Positions 27,087-38,737 of a stretch of DNA of 64,000 bases are shown one piece after another. A program made the position numbers and the translations under genes. The stretch is from positions 124,001-188,000 of the forward strand of contig JAQYUZ010000028.1 of NCBI GenBank assembly GCA_033819885.1, given 5' to 3'. Below the pieces are notes generated by a model. It had not been told where the DNA came from and did not search any database. It worked only from the letters and a program-made list of their open reading frames with translations. Positions within the stretch are counted from its first letter, which is position 1. Every line of letters begins with the position of its first letter. Source of the stretch: Microbotryomycetes sp. JL201. Lineage: Eukaryota > Basidiomycota > Microbotryomycetes.

Positions 27087-27445
27087 ATATCGGTCTAGAG
27101 CGTAATATCATTATTCGGTTTGCTTGCATTCGCATCAATTCATTGGCCGTCAGCGAGTGGCCAGCGACGTGGCAGCTCCCCCTTAGCAACAGACAACGCT
27201 TTCAAGCTGACAGGCTGTTGCGACTTATGATGAGTGCATGTGGCGAGCTTCGGAAAGAACTGGGAAAAGCTGCAGCAGTACATGAGCTGCGATAACGACA
27301 GCCAACCTGCTCCGCACGTGGCACAGTACGAAGAGAACAGCGAGGCTCGCACATCTTCTACCTGTGACTTCTCACCACCCTGTTTGGCAAGGGAAAAAAA
27401 AAGAGTGTCGTCCTGCGGCCTCGCCGAGGCTTGTTGGAAAACAAG
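27087..27445. other. Intergenic, glycosyltransferase 3' end to tRNA-Lys
   Basis: About 360 bases at the ends of two convergent transcription units: the glycosyltransferase on plus and the tRNA on minus. A run of eight A near 27393-27400 is the only notable feature. No gene seen. Confidence 0.4.
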
Positions 27446-27455
27446 CAAAAAGAAA
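27446..27455 (-). terminator. Pol III terminator of second tRNA-Lys
   Basis: Reads TTTCTTTTTG on the minus strand directly after the tRNA. Together with the last two tRNA bases it forms the same CGTTTCTTTTTG 12-mer (27446-27457) as the plus-strand copy. Confidence 0.85.
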
Positions 27456-27540
27456 CGCCCAATGTGGGGCTCGAACCCACGACCACCAGATAATCTGGTA
27501 GACTAAGAGTCTGGTGCTCTACCGACTGAGCTAACCGGGC
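27456..27540 (-). tRNA. tRNA-Lys (CUU) with 12-nt intron, second copy
   Basis: Identical over all 85 bases, intron included (27492-27503), to the tRNA at 2138-2222, but on the opposite strand. Identity extends a few bases outward: CAACGC before the gene and GTTTCTTTTTG after it. Anticodon CTT, B box GGTTCGAGCC. Confidence 0.96.
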
Positions 27541-28066
27541 GCGTTGAGAAAGGCTTTCACTCAACATATAGATAGGCAAAACTTGCATGCTCAAACGTCA
27601 AGCTGCCTTTCATGAGGGTCACCAGCCGCACAGTACCCTTGTAGGTGGCTGCCAAAGCCTCAATACACTGTCCGAACGCGTTAGAGCGGTTTGAACACTC
27701 GATGTCCGTTTTCTGCACCTATTGCGCAGCCTCGAAAGTTCGCATAAGGCTGTGTAAGTCAGGAAAAGTTGATCCAACTTTCTGCCCGCTCTTTTGTTAG
27801 CCAAACTTGGGTTGGAATCTGCAAGGAACGAAGCGTTCTCAGAGGGCTCGAAAGTGTCACGTGACACGACCGCCGTGGTCGATAGGCTCGCGATGGATCT
27901 GGTCGTCCGAAGGCGCGTAGCCAGGAGGTGGCTGGCAGGGCTGTTTTTCTCTGCTTGAGAGAACAAGAGAGTTCGATTGCAGGATCGCGAGATTGTCACC
28001 GTCAATCACACAACACGAGCTCGTTGGCACAGAAGACTACGTTGCGCGCGCTATCCAAATTAAATA
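27541..28066. other. Intergenic, tRNA-Lys to alpha/beta hydrolase 3' end
   Basis: About 525 bases. A minus-strand open frame (27619-28005) has no ATG near its start and no motif, so I do not call it. The region should include the upstream flank of the tRNA and the hydrolase 3' UTR. Confidence 0.35.
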
Positions 28067-30068
28067 TCACGCCTTTTTGCCCTGCCCGACTGGCTTCTGC
28101 TTTGGCGTCGCGGAACTCTTGTCCTGTTTCGGTTCAACTTTGGCCGCGAGCTTCTTTTCGCGCTCGACTTCGGCCTGCTCGGGCTCCCTCTTTCCTTCTC
28201 GTTGCGGGGCCAGGTCATTCGAGCCTGTTTTCGGGACTGACGTGAAGCGGGCTTTGTGTCGCTCGATGTCAATTTCTTGCAGGAATGAAGCGACAGCTTG
28301 TACGTTGTAGCTCTTTTCGCGATCTGGTCCTTTGGTGTACGTATCCCAGACCCCGGGAATGAACTGATGCGAGGAACTCAGCAAGATATAACATATACGA
28401 GCTTTGGACTCACCGAATCATAAAGTACCCAGTCATGAGCGCCGAGCGGCTTGACCAGTCTTTGCGGCGAGACACCCGCCTGGAAAAGCGTCTCACTTAG
28501 CAAGCATTCATCCGCAAAACGATTTGCCAACTGACCTTCTCAGACTCTGCTATAAAGTGCTCGATATCATCTGCAAAAACTTCCTTGCCACCTGCAAATC
28601 CATCCGGGTCAGCGAGCATGTACCTAGGACACTCGCCGGCAACCCAGCTTACCCCAGCTGACGAGCGTCCTTCCATTTCCAGGCAACGCCTCTTTCCACC
28701 ATGACAAGTCTTCGTTGGCGCTTGGGTTGACGTATGGCGACCACAGCAGGTCCAATCCTTCGCCCTCTGTACCGTTCCACGGCTTCTTTGCCGCCAGGAT
28801 GCTCGGAGGAGGTGCCGGATGTGGCATTTTGAAGAAGTAGATCGGGTTGAATGACGGGACGTTTTCTCGCAGGGGCGGCTGGCCTATATAGTCGAGGCCG
28901 ACTCGGTAAGCTCCGCCATCCTCGATATAGTCAAACTCGTTTCCAGATCGCCTCGAAGGATGCGCCGAAGCCAGATTCACCATTGGTGAGATCAAGAATG
29001 CAGACTGTGCGTGAAGGCGGTCAGCTTGATTCTCCCCTCATCCGCTCTTCTGCCTCACTCCTGGTCGTTTCGGCACAGGACCAAGAGCTTCTGGCACGAT
29101 GATCTTAGGGTTAGGTCGAGCGAGATGCATCAAGAATGTCAAGCAAAGATTGCCGCCTGCAGAGTCGCCTGCGACGCAGATCTTCTCGGGCTCGATTCCG
29201 AGCGTGTTGACGAGATAATGATACCCTGCCTGCACTTCGATGAGTTGAGAAGGATATTTGAACTCGGGTGCCAACTCTGCATATGGGTCATGTCAGCGAT
29301 AAAAGGTGCCAAGGATGTCAGAAAGGCTGTTACTCGCCATAGTCGATCTGAAACACTGAGAATCGCACTTTTCGCCGCTTGTTCAGCTCCTTGGCCAGCT
29401 GCAAGAAGTACACTTGGGCGTTTCCTGCCGTGTCGAGGACGAATCCGCCGCCTGCGTCGTACGATAGAGCCATCTCGCTCAGTCTCGGCGCTCGGGGCAA
29501 TTCCAATCGCCGACTGACCATGGATAAAGTACAGAACAACTTCGTCGTCCTTGCGTTTGGTGCCAGGCGGTGCAATCCACCGCCCTTGGACACCCTTTAC
29601 GTCCACGGGCGTGACCCAGTCGCGATAACCAGCAAACTGAGGCCCTTTGAACGTGATATCGTACGCGACCGTACGATTGAACAGGATGCGTGCCTCGGCA
29701 GCAGTGCATCTCGAGAGGATGAACTGCGACAACTTGACGACAAAATCGCTGTAGACGGGCCGGCCAATCTTGGCGACATTTGAGCGCCATCGGTTGATCA
29801 AGTGATGCCAAACCAAGCGCGCCGGCAGCACAAACACTGCGGGGACCGCGATCCGAAGTATGTGTCAGAACAGTTGCGCTTGAGATGACAAAGTTGAAGA
29901 AAACTGCCATGGCAGGCTTGACTAACGCAAGTTTGGTAGAAAGACGTAGAGAAAGTGGAGCAGGAGCGGCAAGGTGAGCCGCCTTGGCGCAGAGCCGCTC
30001 ACTAGCTGCAGAAGTGCCTTGTTCGGTGGAACGGGTGTCGTACCCTGGTTGTTGAGATTGGCGCTCAT
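28067..30068 (-). CDS. Alpha/beta hydrolase, fold-3 esterase/deacetylase type
   Basis: Serine esterase of the hormone-sensitive-lipase-like group. The N-terminus (ATG 30068, with an in-frame ATG at 30167 possible) leads into a hydrophobic segment, LTLPLLLHFLYVFLPNL, suggesting membrane attachment. The oxyanion motif FIHGGGFVLDT is assembled across an intron near 29455-29530. The nucleophile elbow is VAGDSAGGNLCLTF. A later DPSG-like Asp region and GAHDWVLYDS supply the rest of the triad, with the His in GAHDW. The C-terminal 60 residues are a Lys/Glu/Gln-rich tail ending VGQGKKA, outside the fold. Fungal relatives include steryl acetyl hydrolases; the substrate here is unknown. Confidence 0.83.
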
Positions 30069-30709
30069 CGTCGACACGGGCAGATCTAATAGAACAAGCT
30101 CGCTGTGCGAGCCCTGGCTGGAGCTCCACCGGCGACGTCGAAAAGCCGATCTTCCGATTCGTTGCATATGCCGACGGGGTCCCTTAGCGAGCCTCTACGC
30201 TGTAAATAGCTGAATCCCAAACGAACGATTACCAGCACAGCGCGTTTATACAATTTCGCCCAGGTGGGGGGAAGGGGGAGGCTCGAGCGTCCAGCAACAC
30301 GACGCGAGGCTTAGTACACGCACACAGTTCCTTTGCTAACAGAGTGGGGAGAAGCTGAATATCATGTAAGGTGTCCGTTGAGTGGCCGAGTTGGCACATG
30401 AATCGAGCATAGGGCAATCTAGCAACCGACATGGAGCCCATGATGGGACAGCCAGTACGTCAGAAACGAATGACCAGGGCCATATAACCTAACTGGACGA
30501 AATTTGCCTATCTGTCGCGTTGAAGATGTGCCCGCGCCGCGACGGGCACACCGCAAACTTTTTCGGCGAGCGCACGGCTTGCCGTCCGTGCTCAGACGGC
30601 GCGGCCGTTGCGGTCCGTGCGCTCGAGGACAGCGGGCCAGCGCTGGCGGGCTTAGTTTCCTGACTCAGAGATCTTTCGGCGACAGGATCCTTGTAGACAG
30701 AGAGCAAAC
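30069..30709. promoter_or_regulatory. Divergent intergenic region, hydrolase / kynureninase
   Basis: About 640 bases between divergent starts; it would be 540 if the upstream hydrolase ATG at 30167 is used. A purine-rich run (gtggggggaagggggagg, about 30266-30283) lies in the middle. No gene or recognisable operator was found. Confidence 0.4.
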
Positions 30710-32572
30710 ATGACAATGACGACGATGACGACGGCTAATGGCAAGAATGCGATTGCTGCACAGCAGATGCTCGCCGCGAGTGGGGCAAAGGACATCACGG
30801 ATCGCACGCTCGCAACGTACGCGGACGAGCAAGACGCGCTCAAGGACTTTAGGCAGCTGTACACATTTCCAACCCGCAAGCGTGTTCGTCCGGCGCACGC
30901 GCGAGAGCAGCGAGACGACGACGAGACGGCGCAGCAGCCGTCGGCGTACTTTGCAGGCAATAGCCTTGGGTTGATGCCCAAGCAGACGCCGCAACTAATC
31001 AAGGAAGAGCTCGACGTGTGGGCGCAGGCGTGAGTCGGATGTTGCCGGCGCCACATGTGCCTTAGAGCTGGGCTGGCTGACTGTGGCTTGCCTTCTAATC
31101 GCGGTATCAGTGGTGTGCTTGGTCACCACGATCACGAGCACGGCAGAGAATGGGTCGAGATCGACGGCAAAGTGCAAGAGACGATGGCAAAAGTCGTCGG
31201 TGAGCATCTGAGAAATAGTGACTTGCTGTGACCCTCGTTGACGACGTATACAATGTTTTTCCGTATACAGGTGCCAAAACTCTCGAAGTAGCTTGCATGG
31301 GCACCCTCACGGCTAATCTTCATGCCCTGTTCTCGTCATTCTACCGCCCAACGGCTCAACGCCACAAGATCATGTTTGAGGGCAAGGCATTCCCATCAGA
31401 TCAGGTAATGCCTTACGATATCACCACACTGAAACCGGCGGCACTGACTTCGTTGCGCCGCATGTAGTACGCCTTTGCATCGCAGGCAGCCGTCAACGGA
31501 TTCACAGAAGAGAGCCTGCTGCGCGTGTATCCCCGCGATGGCGAGTTTAATATCAGGACGGAAGACATTCTGCAAATCATCGAGGAACAGGGAGACTCGA
31601 TTGCCATCATTTGTTTTGGTGCCATTCAGTTCTATAGCGGCGAATGGTTCGATATGGAGGCAATCACGAAGGCCGGTCATGCCAAGGTTTGTTCAGGCAT
31701 TGGCGGGATTTCTGGAGTGCTCGATATATTGACGTCAATGTTGATTTGCAGGGCTGCCTCGTTGCCTTCGACTGCGCGCACGCCGCTGGCAACGTGCCTA
31801 TCAAGTTGCACGATTGGGGTGTCGATTTCGCCTGCTGGTGCACCTACAAGTATCTCAACACTGGCCCAGGAGGCATCGCAGGTATTTTTGTACACGAACG
31901 ATGGGCTGACAAGAAGCGGTACGTTGTGGTCAAGTGGCGACCAAGCCAGTCCTCTCTGACTTGGGCTCCATCAGATTGGCTGGATGGTACGGACACAACC
32001 GAGAGACCCGATTCCAGATGCCGAACGACTTTGACCCGATGCCTGGAGCTGCTGGATGGCAAATGTCGAATCCGTCCGTACTAGACGTGATCAGTCTCAT
32101 CTCGTCGCTCCAGCTGTTTGAAAAGGCCGGTGCCGTGCACAGCAAATCGCTTACCAACGGCTCATCGAGCTCGCATGTTTTGGCACCATTGCGTCAAAAG
32201 AGCATCGACATGACGCAATATCTCGAGGCGATGCTCATGGCGAACAAACATTACGTGTCTGCTGAGAAGTTGTCGTCTTCGTCGTCGGACGGCAAGAAGG
32301 TGCATTTCACGATCATCACACCATCAGATCCATCTCGTCGTGGTGCTCAGCTGTCACTCTTGTTCCACCCGGTCGAGTGCATGGACCCGATATTCGAGTC
32401 GATGCGTGCAAAGGGCGTTCTTGGGGACGAGCGCCGACCCGGTGTGATTCGATTGGCGCCTGTTCCGATGTACAACAATTGGGACGATTGCTGGCAAGCA
32501 GCTACTGCGCTTGAGCAAGCTGTGCAAGAGTACGAGTCGGGATTGATCAAGGCGAGCGCGAACGGTCATTGA
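30710..32572 (+). CDS. BNA5: Kynureninase
   Basis: PLP enzyme cleaving kynurenine and 3-hydroxykynurenine to anthranilate or 3-hydroxyanthranilate plus alanine, in de novo NAD synthesis from tryptophan. Motifs: [50 protein letters not shown], the PLP-lysine block [38 protein letters not shown] and [12 protein letters not shown]. The N-terminal 60 residues before the fold are variable and Thr/Ala-rich. About seven exons; the intron at about 31919-31973 must be removed to join ADKKR to LAGWYGH, which changes frame. It ends ASANGH. Cytosolic. Confidence 0.95.
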
Positions 32573-33172
32573 TAGATGTGCTCGGATGAAAGAGGCATTT
32601 CACCTAAAGGACCGTTATCATAACATGATCATCATTTGCTTCACTGTACAAATTCTTTGGGTAAAGACGTCTTTGTATTTCAGAAGGGAAAAAACGCTCG
32701 TTCGTGCTCTTGCCCTCTCGCCAACGTTTCCGCCTGTGCAATCGCAACCACTCTTCCGACTCCACCTTGGCTCACGTTCGACCGACTGTTCCACCTCCCA
32801 ATTTTCCAACATTTGAACCCTCCTGCTTGTGCAGCGTCGAATTATTTGAGTCGCCCGATTCGTCTCTCAGCAGCGGTGCGGCTCAACGGAACGACGCGAG
32901 ATTCCCCTTCATGGCTTCAGCTTGTATTGGTCGTTCGATTCTTTGACTACGTCCTCTGCGTCTCCGTGTGGTGTGCAATGGCACGACGGGTTTGCGTGTC
33001 AATGTCGCGGGACAACAGAAAGGATGTGTGTTACAGAAGTCGAGCCAAGAACTACATGCAAGCAAAGCTCCAGAAATAGATAACGAGGCAGGCAACGACA
33101 GGACGGGTTCATTGCGTAGGAAAGATGTCGGTGAAATTGTGCTGTCGCGGCCAAAGTTTTAGCTTCAGAGGG
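32573..33172. other. Intergenic between convergent kynureninase and RPA3
   Basis: About 600 bases downstream of both neighbours. A plus-strand open frame (32636-33079) has no conserved motif and unusual composition, so it is not called. It likely holds two 3' UTRs. CT-rich stretches occur around 32700-32830. Confidence 0.4.
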
Positions 33173-33844
33173 TCATTCCAAGAACGAAAGAGGCAGACGT
33201 ACAGTCAATTCGACGACTCTGTCCATCAAGTCCATGTCTGCGCGAGAATGTAGTATCAGCTAATCGAGAACGAACGACGCGTCGCGGCACTGTCGCCGAC
33301 TGACCGATTTGATCACCCATGTTGCAGCTACAAAGCAGAGAACGATTGATCAGTAGGCGCGGAGGCGACTTTGAGTGCACGGTCGAACAGCGCACCTTGT
33401 CAGCTCTTGCACGAGGTCGAGTCGCTCGACTCTGCCGATGACTTCAACGTACGCGTCGCGGTGGTTCGAGTCCTGCATAGAAGGCGACAGGTCCGTCAAC
33501 ATGAGGCTGAATTCTGAGTCTCAACACAGAGCCTCGCTCGACGCACGCGGTTGAGTTTGACTTGGACTTGGCCCTTGTCGCTCAGCTCGAGCGTCACCGT
33601 GTCGCCATCTCGCTGCACACAAAAGTGATGACGGCCTCAGTTTCGATGGAGAGAGTGCATGTCTGCTCTCTCAAGGACTGACGCTGATGACTTTACCGAC
33701 GATGCGGACGTTGCGGCCGACTGCGCAATTCGCGACGACGGAGCATCATGGTGCAGTCAGCGCAGAGCTACCCGGATCTCGTCATCAGAACTGACTGTAG
33801 TCGCCCAGTCGCGCGCTATTGAGCCGCGGAGTTGGTCGATCCAT
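33173..33844 (-). CDS. RPA3: Replication protein A 14-kDa subunit (RPA3)
   Basis: Smallest subunit of the eukaryotic single-stranded DNA-binding complex RPA, a single OB fold. Exon products in order: MDRPTPRLNSARLGDY, IGRNVRIVGKVIS, RDGDTVTLELSDKGQVQVKLNR, DSNHRDAYVEVIGRVERLD, SCNMGDQI and DMDLMDRVVELT. The PTPRxN start and GRxVRxVGKV block are diagnostic of the family. Six exons encode only about 120 residues, so introns make up almost half the gene. The last codons are uncertain: reading through the final gtacgt ends VRLPLSFLE at a TGA at 33173. Nuclear; replication, repair and recombination. Confidence 0.82.
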
Positions 33845-34002
33845 GTCGTCCGAGGGTAAGGACGCGTCGACGCGCGTGTTCGGGTCAAGCGAGACTGGTT
33901 TTCCTCAACATTTCAATTGTGCTTGACAACAACAAGGATTCGTACACAGCAAAGTCCTGGAACGAGTGCATCGAAGAATTATGGAGAGTGCAGAGTCCAC
34001 TC

Positions 34003-37000
34003 TTATTCTGCTTTGAGGCCGGTCCCTCTCTTGCGAAACTGCCGCCTCGACGACCGAAACACCAACCAGATCAAGAACCACATGAAACTCGCAACGCCAA
34101 GCGTACCCGCAAGGATCGCACCCCACACGGCGAGACCAACTGGTTCGCCGTTCGGCTTGACCAGGTCACGATTGCCTTGATGAGGTACTTCGGCATTGAG
34201 CGAAAACAGACCTGTGCGCAGACACGATGAGCCTGTCTCTACCATAGACCAAGATGTTCACCGTGACCCAAGACGCACCCGTAAAAATTTGGATCGGCAA
34301 AATCGTCAATGTCACGATCGTGAGTTTGACGACAGACATCGAAATCGTGCCTTTTGCACTCGTTAGCGTCAGGTGAAGCATGCTGAGGTACGCAGGATGG
34401 TCGTGAGACAAGATGACATCGAAAAAGTTGAGCGACTGCTGCATCGCAATGATATGGTCTGCCGAAACACACAGGAAAGGGGAATTGTGTCAGTTTTCAA
34501 GCGGCAACTCTCTGCAAAAAAGTTTTTCACACGAGACGTACCATACAAGTCACCGAGATAGATGGCAATATCTTGTTTTGCGTCATCACTGCGTATCAAA
34601 CCCAGATTTGACTCGAGCGTTCGCTTGCGTAGACCTCGAACGACGTCGACCTTTGGTCCCAGCAGCCGGCTGAGACCGGTGACGAGCTTGCGCATGTCGG
34701 TGATGCGGACAAGCATGACACCGCGATCAAACTTGGTATCGCCGATGAAAGCCCCACTGTCTTCACCCCGCACCGCCGGAATGGCTTCCTGATCCGCCAG
34801 GCCACTCGAAAGATAGAAATGGTGCTCTGAGCTGTCGATAAGCATCGACGTCTCATATTGGCGTGTCGTTGTCGTCACCCATGATCGTGGAAAAGCCCGC
34901 AGAACCGGCTTTGGGATCTTCAACTTGGGTGCCCACCTTAGCGCTTGCACCGTCGCAATTCTACGAATAGTGGCACGTTGAACGGACACGCTGGAGTGAC
35001 TGGGACTCGACTCTTTCTCTTTTTCGACATCCTGGATCCCGTTGACCGAGATACCGACAACGTCTGGTGCCGGTACTTGTACGACACCGGCTGCATTTGT
35101 AACGGTCGTGCCGTGGCCAAGCGGGTCGGCCAAGTACGCGTCAACTTCGTTCGCTTCTGCCTCGATAAAATCAATGATGGGAAAGAACGCATCGACCATG
35201 CTGTCCATCAGTCCGTACGCAATCCAGTCTGGGAGCGCAAGACGCGTCAGCGATTGCAGACTGCAAGAAACGGCAGCACGACTGACGTGACGACATGCTC
35301 TTGGACAACCCAAAAGTTTGCAGCTTGCCTTGCACACGGTCATGGTGTTTCGAGAAATCTTCGAAATGAAACTGTATCATACGACGCGGTCAGTACAGTG
35401 CGCTGAGCTGTCTCTCTCGACAAAGCTTACTGATATGATGCCGTCACTGAAGACGCAGAGATACACGTTGACTGCGCCGACGCCGACACCCTCGACACCT
35501 TCCTTGCCGCCGACGCCCTCGACAATATCGACTCGGCCTCGCAGACCGGTGCTAGCACCGGGCACGTGCGAATCTAAGGAACCACGCCTGCCGCGTTCCG
35601 CCTGCCCCGCGAGGAGATCGGCAAAGTCTGTCTGAGAGTTTTCAGGCGACGTGTACTTGAAGTAGCTCTCGTCGAGCGCTCGAAAGATGATAAAGTAGTA
35701 ACCGAGTGTCGGGAATGATTCTATCTTTTCCCTCGTTTCTTGATGTAGGATGTCTTCCATTGTCAGTGGATGGAGCGGCAAGTGCTGTCGAATTTTGATC
35801 AGTGAATCTGGGATCCTCATTTGGCTGGGCTGCTCACCTTGCGTATCTCGCGCATGTCGGCAACGGACGGACACATGACGTCAAGCCACCACGCAGGACC
35901 GTTTTCGTGTGCTTTCAGTCCTCCGAATCGCTTCTCTTCGGCCATTGCCGCCTTGCGCTCGCCTTTCAGCATCCGATGGTGTGGCGGGTCCAGCGGCGTC
36001 GAGACTTCAGGAGTAGACACTCCACTCGCTTGAGCCAAAGACGGCTCAGCCGGTCCAAAGTAGTCGCCGTCATCGTTCAGCGGCGCCGCAGACGCGCCCA
36101 AGTCGCCACCAACGCCATCTACCTGTCTTCGTTCCTGCCAGAACTGCTGCAATCGATCTAGTGCTGGTTCTAGTGTGGCAGAATTGAGGATGTCAAATAC
36201 AGGCGCACCGAACGGGGTCGTGCCGGGCGTGTTTGGCAACGAGCGATTCGCACCAGGGAACAAATGTGGCGGGTACGCGAAATGCGGTCGCGTAAGGTGC
36301 GGAGTAAGGAGTGTGAAATGAGGCACTGGAGGATCCCATCCACTATCAGACCCGGACGACGACGAGGATGTTGATGAGCCCGAGGATGAATTTCGCCAGA
36401 AGCGCCATCCGGCCCACGTCGAGCTGGACCTAGTCGACCCAGAGCTGCCTGTCGAGGAGCCAGTCGTGCCAGACGACGAAGTTGAGCTGGACGACGAGGA
36501 CGAGGACGAAGAAGAGCCCGACGTGAAAGATTTGCCGCCGATAGATCGAGTCCGCCGTCTCCGTTTCCTGCGCCGCACAGTGCGCCAAGCAGACTTGACG
36601 CGAGACCGGGCCGAGCGACCGGACCGACTTGATCGGCCTGTTCGACTAGAAGCCAGTGAGCGCGATTTATTCCGCCGACGTCGTCGGCGAGGCGTCGGCG
36701 TATACAATGGATGCGGAACTCGATCAGCTCGTGAAGGACCGCCGTGTTCCGGATGAGGTTCGTCATCGTCGCGAGGCGCAAAGGCCGGCTCTGGGGACAA
36801 CTCTGCAAAGTCTCTCTGGATAACGACTTCCGCAATGTCTTGCTCTGGTCGTGGCGGCTTGGGACACCTCTGATGATGTAAAATTGGCCGTAGTGGGATA
36901 TTGGTGTTGGGCAATCTGCCCGATGACGCGCTATGAAATCTGTTCGGAGACGCGTTGGCAAGTTGCTGGCTCATCGCAAAGGATCTCTTGTCCTGGTCTG

Positions 37001-37277
37001 TCAGCAGAGAGCCCGTCTCGTCGATGGCCAGGACGGGTGCGGGAAGCGTCAAATCTGGTAGATTGGCGTCGACGATTGAGAAGCGGACGTGACTGCGCGT
37101 CGAAGCAGGTACAGGCGGCGAAGTTTCATGTGGCGAGGGCATTTGGCCCGGCTCGACTTCGCGCGCATTTGGCCCGAGCGCGGACGACGGCTCGTGGGCT
37201 TGATCATCTGTGGGTCCTGGCCGATGCAGGTCGCTTGTTTCGCGCCAGCTGTTGTCATTTACCGCGCCGCCTGACAT
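34003..37277 (-). CDS. MNR2: CorA-family Mg transporter, Mnr2/Alr type, with variant pore motif
   Basis: Large fungal CorA-like protein. The N-terminal 450 residues (from ATG 37277) are disordered: basic RRRRRRNKSRS, then a poly-Ser tract. The CorA domain follows with TMEDILHQETREKIE, YYFIIFRAL, FHFEDFSKHHDR, WIAYGLMDSMVDAFFP, DRGVMLVRITDMRKLVTGLSRLLGPK and AIYLGDLYDHI. Two membrane segments end the protein: VVKLTIVTLTILPIQIFTG and GLAVWGAILAGTLGVASFMWFLIWL. The usual Gly-Met-Asn after the first segment is replaced: the spliced frame reads TGLFSLNAEVPHQG. Fungal Mnr2 proteins sit in the vacuolar membrane and export Mg; that role is inferred. The position of one mid-gene intron (about 35250-35340) is uncertain. 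Confidence 0.87.
36357..36525 (-). repeat. Serine-codon low-complexity tract
   Basis: On the plus strand this reads as degenerate gac/gag/gaa triplets; on the minus strand it encodes mostly Ser with Thr and Gly, inside the disordered N-terminus of the Mg transporter. It is an imperfect trinucleotide tract, so length variation between strains is likely. Confidence 0.75.
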
Positions 37278-37861
37278 CTCGGCGCAGGTCGAGCCATCAG
37301 ACGTTGTTGCGTCCGGGCAGCACAGCTGTCGTCGAGCAGAGCGTCAAGCGAGCAAGCTGGGTAGACCTGCACAGGATCGGACGCGTCAGCCACGTTCAGC
37401 GGCAGTGTCGTCGTTTGACGACGAGAAGCCTGAGGACGCGAGCACGCCTAATCGAAAGCGCGAGCCATCAGATTGCACCCAAAAATTCTGAGGAAAGTGT
37501 CCAAGCTGCATACTTGTCGAGTGCTTGTATGCCACTTACGTTGGTCGCGTATCTGTGCGTTCAGCTCTGGACCGGCTCAGGTCTTGCCTGGCGCGGATGC
37601 CGCTCAAGGCCACGTGAGAAACCCAAGGATAGTAGGGTATTTCCTGCCAGCGTGAGGAGGCCCTCGGCGCCTGTGAGGGCGGCGCGCACACAGCAAGGGT
37701 GGAAAGCGGCGAAGGACTTGTTGCGAGACCGCACGTGCGGTGCGGACTGTTATATTTAGGACACGATGCAATCATTACAAGGAGCTAGCAGGCGATCGTC
37801 TAATAAGGTAGTGCAACCTTCCCTTTCGTCTTCTCGTCGCGCTTCGCCTGCAAGGTGAATT
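37278..37861. promoter_or_regulatory. Upstream region of the Mg transporter
   Basis: About 580 bases between the transporter ATG and the stop of mL59, both on minus. It should hold the mL59 3' UTR and the transporter promoter. A plus-strand open frame crossing it (36851-37759) is antisense to the Ser-rich exon and is not called. Confidence 0.35.
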
Positions 37862-38509
37862 TCAGTGAGTGGACCCGCCTGCCTGCCTGCCGGCGAAGCT
37901 GTCGCTGAAGTACGCCGTGCGCACCTGTTCCCACGCAGCCATCTTGGCATCTGCCTGCTCGGCTGCACTCTTGAGTTCCTGTTGTCGTTTGTCAAAGTTG
38001 CGTTCCCATGCTTTGCCCTTGAACGCGGCGCCCTTGCGCCCGGCATATGGTCCTTTCTTTTCGAGCTGCACCTCGTCCAAAATACGCGACGAAGGAATTC
38101 GGGGATGGGACCTGAGCGTGGACACGACGCTCGGCCGGCCTGCATCATCACGTAAAGATGCAGAGGCTGATTTGAACGGCGGCGGCAACGCCTCGGTGGG
38201 CCATCCGAGCATGTTGGCCTGCCGCCTGAGTGCCTTTTGCCGTCGCAGAGAGTATTTCGGAGCGGTCCATGACTTGGCACCAGGCGCCTTTGTCGGTGCA
38301 AACGGGTTCGAGCTCGATGCAAACGCGCCCGGCACTTCCTCGAACGATGCAGGCACGCTCGCGGGCGATTCGCGTAACAGGAATGCCCTCAGAGGATCTC
38401 TCCGGCCAAGAACTCTGAGCGTCGACGGCGGTATCCGGGATGCCATGGCTTGAGCGAAACCAATTGAGCGGACCTCGGCGCTGCTGCCGCCATAGTTTTG
38501 AAGTGCCAT
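37862..38509 (-). CDS. MRPL25: Mitochondrial large-subunit ribosomal protein mL59 (MRPL25-like)
   Basis: Single-exon gene of 215 residues starting at ATG 38509. The block NPFAPTKAPG...APKYSLRRQKALRRQA corresponds to the conserved N-terminal NPF...PPKYSLRRQADL signature of fungal mL59, and GPYAGRKGAAFKGKAWERN to its C-terminal FKGxxWER block. The protein is strongly basic, with no acidic residue in the first 14, apart from one Glu, and could carry an uncleaved import signal. It ends QAGGSTH. It lacks introns, unlike most neighbours. The assignment rests on these two motifs and is fairly but not fully secure. Confidence 0.72.
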   Translation of the reverse strand: MALQNYGGSSAEVRSIGFAQAMASRIPPSTLRVLGRRDPLRAFLLRESPASVPASFEEVPGAFASSSNPFAPTKAPGAKSWTAPKYSLRRQKALRRQANMLGWPTEALPPPFKSASASLRDDAGRPSVVSTLRSHPRIPSSRILDEVQLEKKGPYAGRKGAAFKGKAWERNFDKRQQELKSAAEQADAKMAAWEQVRTAYFSDSFAGRQAGGSTH

Positions 38510-38737
38510 TAGACCGAAAGAAAAACATACGATGACATCTGCTTAGAGCTTGTAGAAATCACGTAAGGTCTACTGGACTACAGTCATCTCGCACGGAGTC
38601 TAGCAATTTATGACTTCTTCTGACTGCACTTTGTCTGCGCCGACGGTTGAGAGGCAGGCCTCGGAGTCGACACCAAAAAGGTAGGGCAATCTAGGAGACA
38701 AAAGGGATTCCGCTGGTCGCGCGGATCAGACCAACCA

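Noticed and set aside
27619-28005. 128-codon minus-strand open frame after tRNA-Lys
   Set aside because: Its start is not ATG and there is no motif. Composition suggests chance.
32636-33079. 147-codon plus-strand open frame between kynureninase and RPA3
   Set aside because: No conserved motif, poor start context, Cys/Ser-rich composition unlike neighbouring proteins; likely 3' UTR sequence.
36851-37759. 302-codon plus-strand open frame
   Set aside because: Antisense to the start of the Ser/Arg-rich exon of the Mg transporter and its promoter. No motif; composition reflects the opposite strand.
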